DNA from: Prorocentrum cordatum
Taxonomy: Eukaryota > Sar > Dinophyceae > Prorocentrales > Prorocentraceae
Direction of reading: 5' to 3'
DNA: 64,000 nt
Assembly: GCA_963575745.1 (NCBI GenBank)
Contig: CAUYUJ010014185.1
Location: 127,501 to 191,500 of the forward strand
Shown here in pieces: positions 1 through 10,639 of the stretch (within the stretch, counting starts at the first letter, position 1; every line of letters starts with the position of its first letter). The notes below the pieces were generated by a model. It did not search any database and had not been told where the DNA came from. It saw only the letters and a list, made by a program, of their open reading frames with translations. A program made the position numbers and the translations under genes.

Positions 1-107
1 GGTCCTCCTCCTCGTCCTCTTCGTCTTCGTCATCGTTGTCCTCCTCCTCCTCCTCCTCCTCCGTCTCCTCCTCCTCCTCCTCCTCCCCCTCCTCCTTGTC
101 CTCCTGT
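1..107. repeat. (TCC)n microsatellite
   Basis: Degenerate CCT/TCC tract with a few TCG, TTG and CCC variants, running off the left edge of the window. All frames stay open because of composition only. The following 107-860 bp hold a short TA tract (about 190-208) and otherwise nothing I recognise. Confidence 0.9.
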
Positions 108-861
108 TTTTCTTGCTCTGGACACGGCCCCCTGCATTTGAGCCCACAGTGCCTGCGCGCGCCACAGTGGCTATGAACACCGCAGCGTTCATATATATAT
201 ATATATATACACAAAGCCCGTGTGCGCACCCAGTGCCCGTACACACAACTCAGCGCCTGCAACTGCGAGCGCCGCGCTCCGACCGCCGCGCCAATGCCCC
301 TCAACAACAGAACAACACTGCGACCCTGAGAGCACCACGCGGCACGTGCTACCATGAAAAAGGGACGTTGGTCCCATCCCAGCTGCAGACAAAGTCTAAG
401 TGTTTCCATGAACAAAAGACGTTGTCAGGTTAACGTTGCCACATGCGTGGCAGAAACGCGAGCTGATGGACAGCATCGGAACGTTAGACGACGGACGGCC
501 CCGCTGGGCCCCACCGAGTCGCACTCGCAGCCTTCCCTGTCCTCTTCATCCCCTGCCCCCTCCTCCTCCTCGTCCTGCTCTGCGAAGAGTTCGGAGGGGG
601 CTCACACCGCGATAGGCTGCAGAGGGGTAGGGACAGGCACGATCTGCCAATGAATCTCTGACCTGATTCGGAATCGTTCCTCCTGATGCCGAATGCAGCA
701 AGAACCACCCCCAACAGACAGGGAGAGACAAAACTGGCTGTGTGAAATGCCGTCGCTGGTGAACCAGGGCGTCACCAGTTGAGACGGCCAGGCAGACCAG
801 GGACGCCACACGAATCGAACTGCGCCGAGGGAGTCCGAGGCGAGGCATCACCGCCGCATAG

Positions 862-1010
862 GGGAACGATCTTCGGGAACCTCGGCAGGCGGTGGATGTG
901 GATATGTTTGCCCCCCATACCCCGAATCTATCAACATCTACCGACTGCCAGGCCCCCGAATATCAACGCCCAAGCGGTGGTCATGGATAAACCTCTGCCT
1001 CGGAGGTAGG
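862..1010. repeat. Dispersed repeat with GCGGTGGA..GGATA motifs
   Basis: Contains GGCGGTGGATGTGGATATG near 890 and a diverged GCGGTGGTCATGGATAAAC near 975, plus inverted forms of the motif between them. The same motif set occurs at 33,076-33,247, where it forms clear terminal inverted repeats, so this is probably a diverged relative of that fold-back element. No coding content is seen. Confidence 0.5.
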
Positions 1011-1140
1011 GATGAGGATCGATCGATCGATCCAGCAGTCGAGACAACACGAGCCTTTCGGCACTCTGGCCCTACCTGCACTGCAACAAAGGCGCTTGTC
1101 ACATGTGTTGCCGTGCACACGACGGACTCACCAATGTCAT

Positions 1141-1250
1141 CACCCTCCTCCTCCTCCTCCTCCTCCTCCTCCTCCTCCTCCTCCTCCTCCTCCTCATGAT
1201 CCTCCTCCTCCTCATGATCCTCCTCCTCCTCCACCTCCTCCCTCGTCTCT
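1141..1250. repeat. (TCC)n microsatellite
   Basis: Nearly pure CCT/TCC tract with two TCATGATCC interruptions. The poly-Pro and poly-Glu reading frames over it are low-complexity artefacts. Confidence 0.9.
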
Positions 1251-1715
1251 GCTCCGTCCTCCCTCCCCCCTCGTAGCCCGCCTGGCTAAGTGGCTCACGC
1301 AGCTGCTAGTGTCTCTTCCCGACTCATCCCTCCAGGCTTCTTGCGCCATGGCTGCCGCAGGAGGAGGGGGCTCGTCGGTGGGACGAGCTGCGCAGGGGAG
1401 CCTGGAAGCCCCCGAGGCAGCGCGGCGCTCTGCGAGGAGACCTTGACGGACGCGCAGGAGCTCGCAGAGCCCCCAGCGAGGACAGGCGCCCGCCACCATC
1501 GGGGCGAGACACCTCGCCCAAGATGGGGGGCAAAAAATTCGCACACCACGACTCCACGGACCTCTCCGTGGGTGTGTTCTGATCAGAAATTCAAGCGGGA
1601 TCCAGCCGTGGCGGCGAGAGCTCTCCAGAACGAGCAGCGGTACCCGCACCCATTCTTTGTATGACAAGAGGGGGCGTCGCATTGCGCGCCCCCCCCCCCG
1701 CACGTTTCGGCACAC

Positions 1716-1900
1716 TGTTCACGCGGATGATGCTCTACAAGAAGCTCCACCTGTAGCACAAGCGGGCAGCTCTGCGACCCGCACTTCACGCGGATCGTGC
1801 TCCACAGGGAGCTCCTCTTACGGCATCAGTGGGCGCGGTCATGCGGAGGCCCCGCCCAATGCGGCTCCCCGCTCACGCGGATTGTGCCCCACAGTGCGTT
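1716..1900. repeat. Three degenerate ~70-85-bp units with CACGCGGAT
   Basis: CACGCGGATGATGCTC (about 1,718), CACGCGGATCGTGCTCC (about 1,788) and CACGCGGATTGTGCCCC (about 1,874) mark three diverged copies. Function unknown. Confidence 0.5.
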
Positions 1901-2177
1901 CGGCGTGCTTTGGCGCGCCAGCTCTGCAGGAGCCGCCCAAAAACACAGCCCCGCGGCGTGCAGTATGGGAAGGGAGGGCCGCGCACTGCGCTACATAAGA
2001 GGAGAAACAACGTATTGACCAACAGCAGCTCTGTTCTGTTGCATAGCGCCGTGCCCCCCCCCAGGGCCCTCCAGTGCCAGTGACAGTGGAGGTCGCCCCA
2101 CAGGGGCAAGCGAATACCGCTCGCTCCATGGCGAAACAGAGGTCGGGCCAAAGATGAGGACAGGATGCGGGCTGTGA

Positions 2178-2714
2178 GTGGACGGACTTGTGGGGGGAGA
2201 TGTTCTGCATGAATCGTACACGCTACAGATCTGGCCGCGCTGTCAGTCGTACTTCTGTTCGGCCCATGGTCGAACAGCCAGTATCAACCCAAGGCTTCTA
2301 GTTCAAGGTTGCTCCGCTATCTCGAAGAAGGGACGGGAAATCTCAACCGAATCCGCCGTGGGCTCTACCCTCGGTGTGGGCCCCCCCACTGTTTCTGTAA
2401 AGGAGGTGCAGCTCGCAGGGGTGAGACGGCAGAATGAACCCACTGGCAAGCCAGCAAGTTGCACCCGGCACTGTTGTATGCTGATGCTGCTGAAGGCGGC
2501 GAAGATTAGATACCCCGCGAGGGCAGAGGTGACAGTGAACCTTCTTACCGCATTTTCTCGGCCGAAGGTGCGGTGCTCATCCCACCTGTGGCCAGGCCCC
2601 TGGCGGAGCCAGCGGCCCAGCTGGCTCTTGTACAAAACAAAATGCGCCAAGAGCAGAGGGAGGGACCCATCCAAGATGCCGATTCAGCGTGTTCACGCTA
2701 ACCTCGACATGTGA
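2178..2714 (+). other. Unrecognised open frame in non-repetitive DNA
   Basis: A 178-codon open frame in one of the few stretches (1,900-2,990) that is neither microsatellite nor minisatellite. The peptide is not low-complexity, but I see no family motif, signal peptide or membrane segment. A 123-codon frame is open on the opposite strand over the same bases, so it may be open by chance. Dinoflagellate genes are often split by introns, so a short exon cannot be excluded. Confidence 0.12.
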
Positions 2715-3014
2715 GGTTGTCCACTCTGTGCCCTACAAGGCCTCGGCATTGCGAGAGTGCGGAGGCGTGCCTGGCAGTCCGTCACCTGCCAGTTCCATCT
2801 CGGGGCGGCTGTTGCAAAATCCCTCCCCCACCTCGCTCCAAACATGCTCCGCGTCCCTCCAGCCCGCGCGAGAGCCTGACGCAGCCGTCCTTGCCGCCAG
2901 CCGCCAAGTGGCTGCCGCCCGCAACCGGGAGCGCGGCGATGCCTTGGCGGCTTCAGGGAGCCCGCCGAGTTGCTTTACATCGTCCTGCCTCTGCCGCTCC
3001 TGCTGCTGCTGCGG

Positions 3015-3345
3015 GTCCTCCTCCTCCTCCTCCTCCTCCTCCTCCTCCTCCTCCTCCTCCTCCTCATTACACTCATCAATACCATCATCATAATCAGCAT
3101 CATCATCATGAGCATCATTATCAGCATCATCAGCATCATCATCAGCATCATCATCAGCATCATCGTTAGCAGCATCATCATCACCATCATCGTTAGCAGC
3201 AGCATCATCATCACCATCATCAGCAGCATCATCATCATCATCATCAACAACAACATCAACATCATAGTCATAATCATAATCATCCTCATCCTCAGCCTCA
3301 GCCTCAGCCTCATCCTCCTGCTTCTCCATCCGTCTCATCATCATC
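3015..3345. repeat. (TCC)n followed by (CAT)n/(AGCATC)n microsatellite
   Basis: (CTC)n from about 3,015 to 3,065 passes into CATCAT, AGCATC and CAACAT runs to about 3,345. It gives long Asp/Glu, Ile or His open frames on both strands, all from composition. Confidence 0.9.
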
Positions 3346-3965
3346 GTTTCCCTCCTCCTGCTGCTCTTCTTCCTCTTCTTCCGATCCCTGATCTGAAGCA
3401 CGACTTCCCAAATCAGAGCGGAAAAACTGGCAGGACTCGACCTGCGCGAGCCATTACCCAATCAGTTCGTGTGTAATCTTGCCCAAGGCGCTGGAGAAGC
3501 GCCTCAAACGCTGACAGTATGTCTCCAGAAGGAAGGCGGCAAGCAGAGTGGAGCAGGAGCAACACGTGGAGGAGGGTGACAAGGAGGAGCAACTAACAGC
3601 TGGTGGAGAAGGAGAGGGAGGAGCCAACGTACCTCGGAAACTCTCTTCCAAAACGCTGTCCTAGAGCTGGCATCCGCCATCTCACAACTCGCAAGAAGAG
3701 TTTCCGGCGCGTCTCCACGAACAACTGTCACAAGAGAGTTCAGAACGAGGCACCTCTACTCCGACGTGTTTTCAGCCAACGAACGCGAGCCGGCAATGTG
3801 TGTGGATCCACCAACATGGTGCACTGGAAAAAGATCCGGTCTTGTGTAACAAACATTCCGAGGTGTGAGGAGAATGCTGGATGGGCGGGTCCATACGTAA
3901 ATCGCCAGGCAAGCCAGCGAACCAGTGGCACCCAGCAGACGTAGAAGCCTCGCTCAAAGTCACAA

Positions 3966-3998
3966 AGAGAGAGAGAGAGAGAAACAAAAAAAAAGAGA

Positions 3999-4036
<38 letters not shown>

Positions 4037-4065
4037 GGAGGAGGGGAAGGGGAGGGAGGGGGAGG
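3966..4065. repeat. (GA)n / GGAGGG polypurine tract
   Basis: AGAGAG repeats interrupted by an A-run, then GGAGGGG. Polypurine on the + strand. The 3,350-3,965 stretch before it shows no gene I recognise. Confidence 0.85.
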
Positions 4066-4074
4066 GATCGACGT

Positions 4075-4255
4075 GTTAAGCCGCCACCGTGCCGCAGGCA
4101 CGAGTCGGAACGTCCAGGAAAAGGTACAACTGCATGAACATAAAATGTTGGCGCTCCGCGCAGAGCGCCGAAATATCATGTTTATGTCGCTCTTTCTTCT
4201 CCGAAGGGAGCGCATGTTAATCCGCCACCGTGCCGCAGGCACGAGTCGGAGTGTC
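4075..4255. repeat. 29-bp direct repeat containing a GTGCC-GCA-GGCAC hairpin
   Basis: An exact 29-bp copy lies at about 4,081-4,109 and again at about 4,221-4,249, each with the stem GTGCC..GGCAC. The flanks also resemble each other (GTTAAGCCGCC versus GTTAATCCGCC). A variant with GTGCCCCCTGGCAC occurs near 8,908. Possibly ends of a small dispersed repeat; role unknown. Confidence 0.6.
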
Positions 4256-4289
4256 CTCAGGTCCCTTCGGCCCTACGTCCACAGGATTG

Positions 4290-4511
4290 GGCTCCTCCTC
4301 CTCCTCCTCCTTCTCCTCCACCGCCTTCTGCTGCTCCTCCTCCTCCTCCTCCTCCTCCTCCTCCTCCTCCTCCTCCTTCTCCTCCTCCTCCTCCCTCTCC
4401 TTCTCCACCTCCTCATCCTCCTTCTCCTCCACCTCCTTATTTTTTGTCGTTGCTCGGACCTGGTGTGCTGGCACGAAGCGTTCCTCCTCCTCCTCCTCCT
4501 CCTCCTCCTCC
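4290..4511. repeat. (TCC)n microsatellite
   Basis: CTCCTC runs with TTC and ACC interruptions and a short non-repeat island near 4,437-4,484. It forms the left flank of the first TCC-bounded dispersed element. Confidence 0.9.
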
Positions 4512-5295
4512 ATTCCTTTTCTTTGTAAAGAATTTTCCATGTCGCACCCCGAGGCCAGTTTGTAGGGCGGGTCGGGCGTTTCGCCTGAGACATCCTCACC
4601 ACTTATGTTCCTGAAGGTATGAAATCGGCAACAGCTTCACAGATGGAGGGCGGGTCGTTTTCAAAATGTGGCTCTCGCATTAGCGCCGCGCACATTCGTT
4701 TTGAACTTCACACGTATACACATACATACACATAGACATATCTACATACATACATGCATGCCCGCATGCATGCATACATAAAGACATGTCCGAGCTTCAA
4801 GGACAGATGGCGGACCGTTGTCATAAAGCGGCTCTCGCCTTGGCGTCGCGTACATTCGTTTTCAAGTGTTGCAAGAGCTTCACGGATTGAGGGCGGCTCC
4901 TTTTCAAAATGTGGCTCTCGCCTGGGCGCCGCGCACATTCGTTTTTTTTGCAACTTCGCAAGAGTGTCACTGACTCCCAGGATCAGCGTACCAGAAATGG
5001 CGTCTCGGAATGATTCAGGATTCGGAGGGTGCAACAGTTACGTCTGTTCGCAGTGTTGGAGTCCCAGGAATGGCGTTCTGGCACGATTCAGGACGGTCAA
5101 GACGCAACAGTCAGGTTGATCCGTGGCGTTGGAATCCCGAGAACAATGCTTTGGCATGCTCCAGGGTCTTCGAGCGGCTGTCTTCCAACGAGGCAAGCTC
5201 CCTCAGTGGAACTGAACCGTTGTAGGGACCTGGGAAGAAGGAGCTTGGAGGGAGGGTTGACTCGAACATCGTTGACGACTCTTGGGTTCACGCTG
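4512..5295 (+). mobile_element. TCC-bounded dispersed element, copy 1
   Basis: Starts immediately after (TCC)n with ATTCCTTTTCTTTG and a GTCGCACCCCGAGGCCAG block, followed by GGGCGTTTCGCCTGAGAC. It then has diverged ~80-bp units with CTCGCCTTAGCGCCGCGCAC. A unique 3' half carries TCCCAGGAATGGCGTTCTGG, GAGAACAATG and GAACCGTTGTAGGG. It ends with GGGTTCACGCTGG directly against a second (TCC)n. Copies 2-4 share this order and strand. No ORF crosses it; a non-autonomous element or satellite-like dispersed repeat is inferred. Confidence 0.7.
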
Positions 5296-5373
5296 GTCCT
5301 CCCCCTCCTCCTCCATCCTCCTCCTCCTCCTCCTCCTCCTCCTCCTCCTCCTCCTCCTCCTCCTCCTCCTCAT
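5296..5373. repeat. (TCC)n microsatellite
   Basis: Right flank of copy 1 of the TCC-bounded element. Confidence 0.9.
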
Positions 5374-5496
5374 CCTCCGCCTCCTCCTCCTCGGGATCGC
5401 GGTGCCCCGGCTCCAAACTGCGGGATCCTCGGGGGCGCGCCGCAGGCCATGGCGTGTTGCCGCGTGCCCTCATGCGATTTTTGTTCGGGGGCCAGA

Positions 5497-5747
5497 GGAG
5501 GAGCAGGAGGAGGAGGAGGAGGAGGAGGAGGAGGAGGAGGAGGAGGAGGAGGAGGAGGAGGAGGAGGAGGAGGAGGAGGAGGAGGAGGAGGAGGAGGAGG
5601 AGGAGGAGGAGGAGAGGAGGAGGAGGAGGAGGAGGAGGAGGGAGGAGGAGGAGGAGGAGGAGGAGGAGGAGGAGGGAGGAGGAGGAGGAGGAGGAGGAGG
5701 AGGAGGAGAAGGAGGAGGAGGAGGAGGAGGAGGAGGAGGAGGAGGAG
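5497..5747. repeat. (GGA)n microsatellite, ~250 bp
   Basis: Almost uninterrupted GGA with phase slips near 5,612, 5,640 and 5,675. It is the longest polypurine run in the window. The long poly-Gly, Arg and Glu frames over it are artefacts. Confidence 0.95.
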
Positions 5748-5749
5748 GG

Positions 5750-6530
5750 TCCCCAAAATCTGCCCCCAAGAGGCCCACAAGACGGCCCGGGAGGGCCCGG
5801 CTCCTTCGGGGGCCAGAGGGCCCCGAAATCGGCCAAGAGGGCCCCAAGAGGCCCTCAGGACGGCCCGAGAGGGCCAGAAGGCCCCACGGAGCTCCAAGAC
5901 ACCCGCCTCCAGACGGCCCAAGCCCCAAGAGTGCTCCAAGAGGCCCCCCAAGAAGGCCCCCTCTCCTTTCCTTTGACTACTGTTGTACCTACAGAGGACC
6001 GCACAGCACTCACACGACCTGCCCGGGGACTACGTACGGAGACAACAACACGCATTAGGAAGGTGTATGCCCCACACTGGGTTATACGAATGCGCCCATG
6101 GTTGTAGCATCGGAAAGGCCCCGAGAGGCCAAAATCATTGCCCTGTGGGTGGTTGGCTGATTTCAGCGTTCTTGCGTTTCTCGGCGTCTGACGCTCCAAG
6201 ACAACCCAAGGGGCCCCCAGGATCGCCCCAGGAGGCCCGCAAGGGCGCCCATAGACGGGCCAAGAGGGCCCCAGCGCAGCCCAAGAGGCCCCCAAGGATA
6301 GCCCCAAGAGGGCCCGAAGAAGGCCAGAGGGGGAACTTGAACTTACATTCCGCGCCCTCCGCACCAAGATGACCCCCGAGACCCCCCAGAGGCCCCCCCC
6401 AAAAGCCCCAGCAGGACCCCAAGAGGAGATGATGGCGTCCAAGACGGCCAAGACGTCCTCCAAGAGGGTCCCCAAACGCCTCCAAGACGGCCAACATGAC
6501 CCCAAGAGGCCCCCGCGCTGGAGGAGACGC
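5750..6530 (+). repeat. CAAGAGGCCC degenerate minisatellite block, forward
   Basis: Ten- to twelve-base units (CAAGAGGCCC, CAAGACGGCC, CCCCAAGAGG) repeated with many substitutions, interrupted at about 5,965-6,170 by non-repeat DNA. The family core GCGTTCTTGCGTTTCTCGGC lies near 6,160, with GACGCTCCAAG at about 6,190. The family recurs at 9.9-10.6, 29-36.5 and 63.3-64 kb. Confidence 0.8.
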
Positions 6531-6639
6531 AGTACTGCAGGCCGCCCAAGGACCAGAGACGACGGTCTGAGACCCATGCTGTGGAGGCTCACGAGGGCCA
6601 CCTTCGGTACTCAAGGGGCTGCGATTGTGTTCCAAAGGC

Positions 6640-6930
6640 GGTGCGAAAAGATTTCACGACCAACGACGTGCAGGAGCTCAAGCCGCTGTGCTGCCTGTAC
6701 TAACACAGCGAGGTGGACATGCCAGTGGCAGGCCACGGAGACGATTTGACCGTGGAGGGCTTCGACGTGCAGCTGAACCTCGCGAATCGGATCCTCAGAG
6801 AGGCTCCGCGTCAAGCCGCAGCCGAGGGCTGGACCAGCTGGTGCAACGGTGGCCCTGTTTCTCCACAGGCCTATCAGATGGTCAGAGAAGGGCTTCTTCT
6901 CCAGACCCGAGGCTCACGGTGCGCGTGGTG
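6640..6930 (+). pseudogene. Possible Ty1/copia-like reverse transcriptase fragment
   Basis: One frame from about 6,713 reads DMPVAGHGDDLTVEGFD, reminiscent of the motif-C region (VHGDDF) of copia RTs (RVT_2). It continues for about 70 codons to a stop near 6,931. Neither the upstream RT motifs nor an RNase H could be found, and the flanks are minisatellite. If real it is a short decayed fragment; a chance match is quite possible. Confidence 0.22.
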
Positions 6931-6934
6931 AGTT

Positions 6935-7700
6935 TTCTAGGGTGAGGGCAGCAGACTCACCGAGCTCTCAGCACACAGCAAGAGGAGTTCAAGAGGCCAT
7001 GAAACCGATCAAGATGTCACAAGAAGTTCGGATCCGTTCTCACTGCACCGACCTTGCAGACGTGCTGCAGCATATTGTTGCGTGGATCTCTGTCAATGCA
7101 AAAGCCCCGAAACGGCGAGTGAAAAGCGGAATGAATTTCGCGTGGATTTTTATGAGTCTTCATTCCTGGCCAAAAAACAATCCGCGCAAAGTTCACCTCG
7201 AAACCCGGAAAGCAATTATCCAAGACACTCCGGGCCCATCCGATCGTTTTCCGGACGAAATCCGCTTGGCGCTGTTGGCGCCATGACAGTTCGCGCGGTG
7301 GTACGGCACAGTACCCATCGGTCAGAAGAAGTAGGTAGAAACATGAAGTAGGAAGGCGTTAAAATTAGGTTGGGTGTCCGCCCGCCCCCTAAAGAGGACG
7401 GAAAAGGTGACGCCACTCGATTATTGAAGCAGGAAGGCGCTCAAAGTCGATTGGAATCTGGACCCCCCCCCAAAACACCTCCTTTCAACGACCGATGGGT
7501 ACCTAGCATAGGGCGGGACGTCCGGGGCGCACCGAGGCAGCAGGGCACGGCATCTGCAAAGCGCCCGCGGTCGAAGCCCTCCTCGAGCAGGGCCGCCTGT
7601 AGCCCAAATACCTCACGGGGACACGATGGCAGTGGAGCTGCTCCACGAGCACCTCGATGGGAGGCCTCCTGGGTGGGGTCCGAGCAGATGGCGTCGGAGG
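6935..7700. other. Non-repetitive stretch with no recognisable gene
   Basis: Somewhat AT-richer DNA (about 7,000-7,350) than its surroundings. Open frames up to about 145 codons occur, but none shows a family motif I recognise. Confidence 0.5.
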
Positions 7701-7702
7701 AT

Positions 7703-7858
7703 CGCGCCGCATCGCCGATGCATCGGCGATGCGTCGGCGATGCATCGGCGATGCACCGGCGATGCATCGTCGACGTGGGCGATGCATCGGCGACGTCGAC
7801 GTGAAGCAAAGTGGGCTACACATCGAGCCGCATCGACGATGCATCGGCGATGCGGCGT
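7703..7858. repeat. GATGCATCGGC minisatellite
   Basis: About ten copies of an 11-12-bp unit GATGCATCGGC or its variants (GATGCGTCGGC, GATGCACCGGC, GACGTCGACGT). Each core GATGCATC is palindromic, so the array can pair with itself in many registers. A unique spacer of about 30 bp interrupts it near 7,802-7,830. The recurrent MHRRCIGDAS-type reading is a by-product. Confidence 0.85.
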
Positions 7859-8079
7859 GATTATCCGACCCCATTTACTCGGACCCCATCTGGGAGGCCT
7901 AGATAGATACGCCAGTAGAGACGCTTCGAGTCCTAGTCGATGCAGACTTGGTCAGAGACGAGAGTGTGCGCAAGAGTGTCGGCAGCAGAGGGGCGTTCCA
8001 CGGGGCTCCGCTGGTGGAAAGCTGGCCGGTTACTCAGAAAGTACGGTGTCACCGAGCTCGAGGGAGGGCGAGCTTTGAC

Positions 8080-8900
8080 GCGAGGGGCTCAAGACTGGCG
8101 AGAGGGCTCACGCTGAGGAATGTGCTGAACGAGATGCTGGAGATAGGAGGAGATGAAGCCATCATTGCAGTGCAGCAACTCGTGGTATGATACACCAGCA
8201 TGGAGTTGTGCGTGTACGATACCTCCAGACGAGGTGACTTTGGCATCAGAGCCTCGTGCGTGAGAATATCGTGAAAGTCGTAAAGGTATGGACGGCTGTG
8301 CAGGTGGCGGACTACGACACCAAGGCCATCGACGCGGTGATGTTGACCAAGCGCATGAAGGAGATCAAGCTGCTGGACCTGAGAACGCTAGGATGGGAAC
8401 TGCCAGAGGTGTTGATCATAGCGCTCACGGCGCTGAACTTGCCAACTACGACGGAGGAGCTCGCACAGGCGATGCCGTGGACGACGGCGGCGTATCAACA
8501 TCCAAGGTGGGAGACAAGACAGACTACAACTTGCTGTTCACGATGGCTGTTTGGATCGTTGTCGTGGCGGTGACACCTGCAATGATGATCGGGGAGAACA
8601 CGGCGCAGAAGTCGCGCAGGAAGGCGAACATTGAAGATGATGAGCAGCATCCTGAGGTTCTGAGGCCCACAAGGTTCACGTTAGACAGGACGACCCCTAC
8701 TGCTACGACGGTAACCACACGTTCGGTGATGGTGCAGGGTTCTGTGACGTACAAGAGGAGGTGTTCACCGCCCAGGTTCGCGTCGCTGGGAGAACATGAC
8801 TGGCGGGCGTTGCAAAGGATATGATGGCCCACCTGCACAAGATCCAGGATCGATGACTGCAAAAAGGTCTGATCAACCACGGTGAGAGCACGCTGATCCG
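8080..8900 (+). other. Unrecognised open frames, possible decayed coding sequence
   Basis: Non-repetitive DNA with frames such as LTLRNVLNEMLEIGGDEAI (about 8,107) and LTKRMKEIKLLDLRTLGWEL (about 8,343), then a different frame to about 8,820. Their amino-acid composition is protein-like rather than low-complexity. No motif lets me name a family, and the frames are interrupted, so at most this is a broken gene or scattered exons. Confidence 0.2.
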
Positions 8901-9047
8901 CTACCGTGCCCCCTGGCACGTTGAAGCGTGCTTGAATGCCAAGTGCTGTCTGGTAATGTTTCTGTAATTATCTGAGGGTCCCCCCTTTCCCGGTTGTACT
9001 TCCTTCGCGAATCGTCTGACCTGGGCCATGGGTCAGTCAGGCCTTGC

Positions 9048-9090
9048 GGGATCCTGCAGGATCCTGCAGGATCCTGCGCCCAAGCCCGGG
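9048..9090. repeat. AGGATCCTGC tandem repeat
   Basis: About three and a half copies of a 10-bp unit AGGATCCTGC, itself nearly palindromic around GGATCC. The flanking 8,900-9,880 shows no gene I recognise. Confidence 0.75.
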
Positions 9091-9889
9091 TCGGTGCAGC
9101 CCTGGCTCTGCAGGTTCCAGGAAGATCCGGCGCCCTGGCTGACCCCCGTTTGCATCGACCCCTGCCTCTTCAGCCACGATTCCTGGCATGCCTTGCCGCT
9201 CCGGCGGCGCGCTGCTGCCCGGGCTGGCGCGCTCCGCTGTGGCGCGGGCGCGCGGTCGGCGCGCCGCCCGGGGCATGCCGCGGGCCTGGCTCTCCGGAGA
9301 GCGGGCCGGTGCTGCTCCTGCGCTTCTGGCCAGGCGGCTTGCTCACCGAGTGAGCCAATGAGATGCCCATATCCAGATTGACTACAGTCGGGCTGCTGAA
9401 ACAAGGAGCGCGAAAGAAGTAACGAAGCCCCTCTGTGGCTTCAAAACAGCCTGGGTGCACGAGAAGGGCTAGAGGAACAACCACGGAAGGACGTAAGGAA
9501 CATCGAGCCCCTTCCGAATCCGAACTGTTCCTTATTTCAGCGTCTTGGCTGTACCTACCAGACCACCCCAACCCAACCCGAAGACCCGAGTTTGACCCGG
9601 ATTTCAGGTGGGGGGGGGGTACGGGTTCCATGTGTTGTGTCAGTGTCCGCCGAACCCCCCCACTGGAAATGGAGGGCAAATTGAGGCATTCGGGTGGGGT
9701 TGAGGTGGCTTGGTGGGTGGTGACAGAGGCGAGAGAACTTGAGTGATCAAAGGGCTACGGTAAGGAGCCAATCTGGCTGCCCACGTGGGCCTAGGCACTT
9801 TCGGAAGCTGGAGGGTTTCAGCATCTCTGGCTTGCTACACCGCCTCCCGAGGCCACAATCCCTCTCAAGAAACTGCAGATTCGCGCTCC

Positions 9890-10620
9890 CGAGGCCCAGA
9901 TGCCTCCAAGGCGGCCCCATTGCTCCTAGACAGGCCACTCTGGCCTCAAGACGGCCCAAGATGGCTGCACGACGACCCAAGAGGCTTTCGAGGCGTCCCA
10001 AGATAGCCCCAAGAGCCTTCCCCAGAGGGCCTTGAGTGTCCTTTGGTGGTTCCACGTGTTTCGGGTTCTAGCCTTTTCTAGCTTCCGACGTTCCAAGTCG
10101 ACCCAAGAAGCCTCCAGAACTACCAAGACGCCCCAAGATGCCCCCAAGAGAGCCCCAATACGGCCCAAGAGGGCTCCAAGACAGCCAAAGAGGCGCCCAA
10201 GAATACCCAAGAGGGCCCCAAGACGGCCGCAAAAAGAGCCCAAGAGTGTGAACATGAACCGACATCGAGCCTCCGGCCCCGAGAGGGCTCAGGAGACCCA
10301 TGAGCGCCAGAAGAGGCTCCCAAAAGGCCCCCAAGAAGCCCCCATGAGGGCCCCGAGAAGCGAACGCCCTTGATTATCCTTGGCGGCTTCAATACTTTGA
10401 GGGTTCTCGCCTTTTCGAGCTCCCCACGCTCCAAGACCCCTGAAGACGCCCCCAAGACTCCCCCGAGACGGTTCAAGAAGCCCCAAAGAGAGCTCCAATA
10501 CGGCCAAAGAGGGCTCCAAGACGGCCCAAAGGCGCCCAAGACTGCCCCAAGAAGGGCCCAAGAATGGGAATACGAACCACGTATTCGAGACTTCTGCCCC
10601 GAGAGGCCCCCAGCAGGCCC
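9890..10620 (+). repeat. CAAGAGGCCC degenerate minisatellite block, forward
   Basis: Two modules, each with a core (TTCTAGCCTTTTCTAGCTTC near 10,065; TTCTCGCCTTTTCGAGC near 10,402) followed by a run of CCCAAGAGG/CCAAGACGG units. The module order, core then decamers, is the same in other forward blocks. Confidence 0.8.
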
Positions 10621-10639
10621 CCCTGCATGCTCGAACAAT

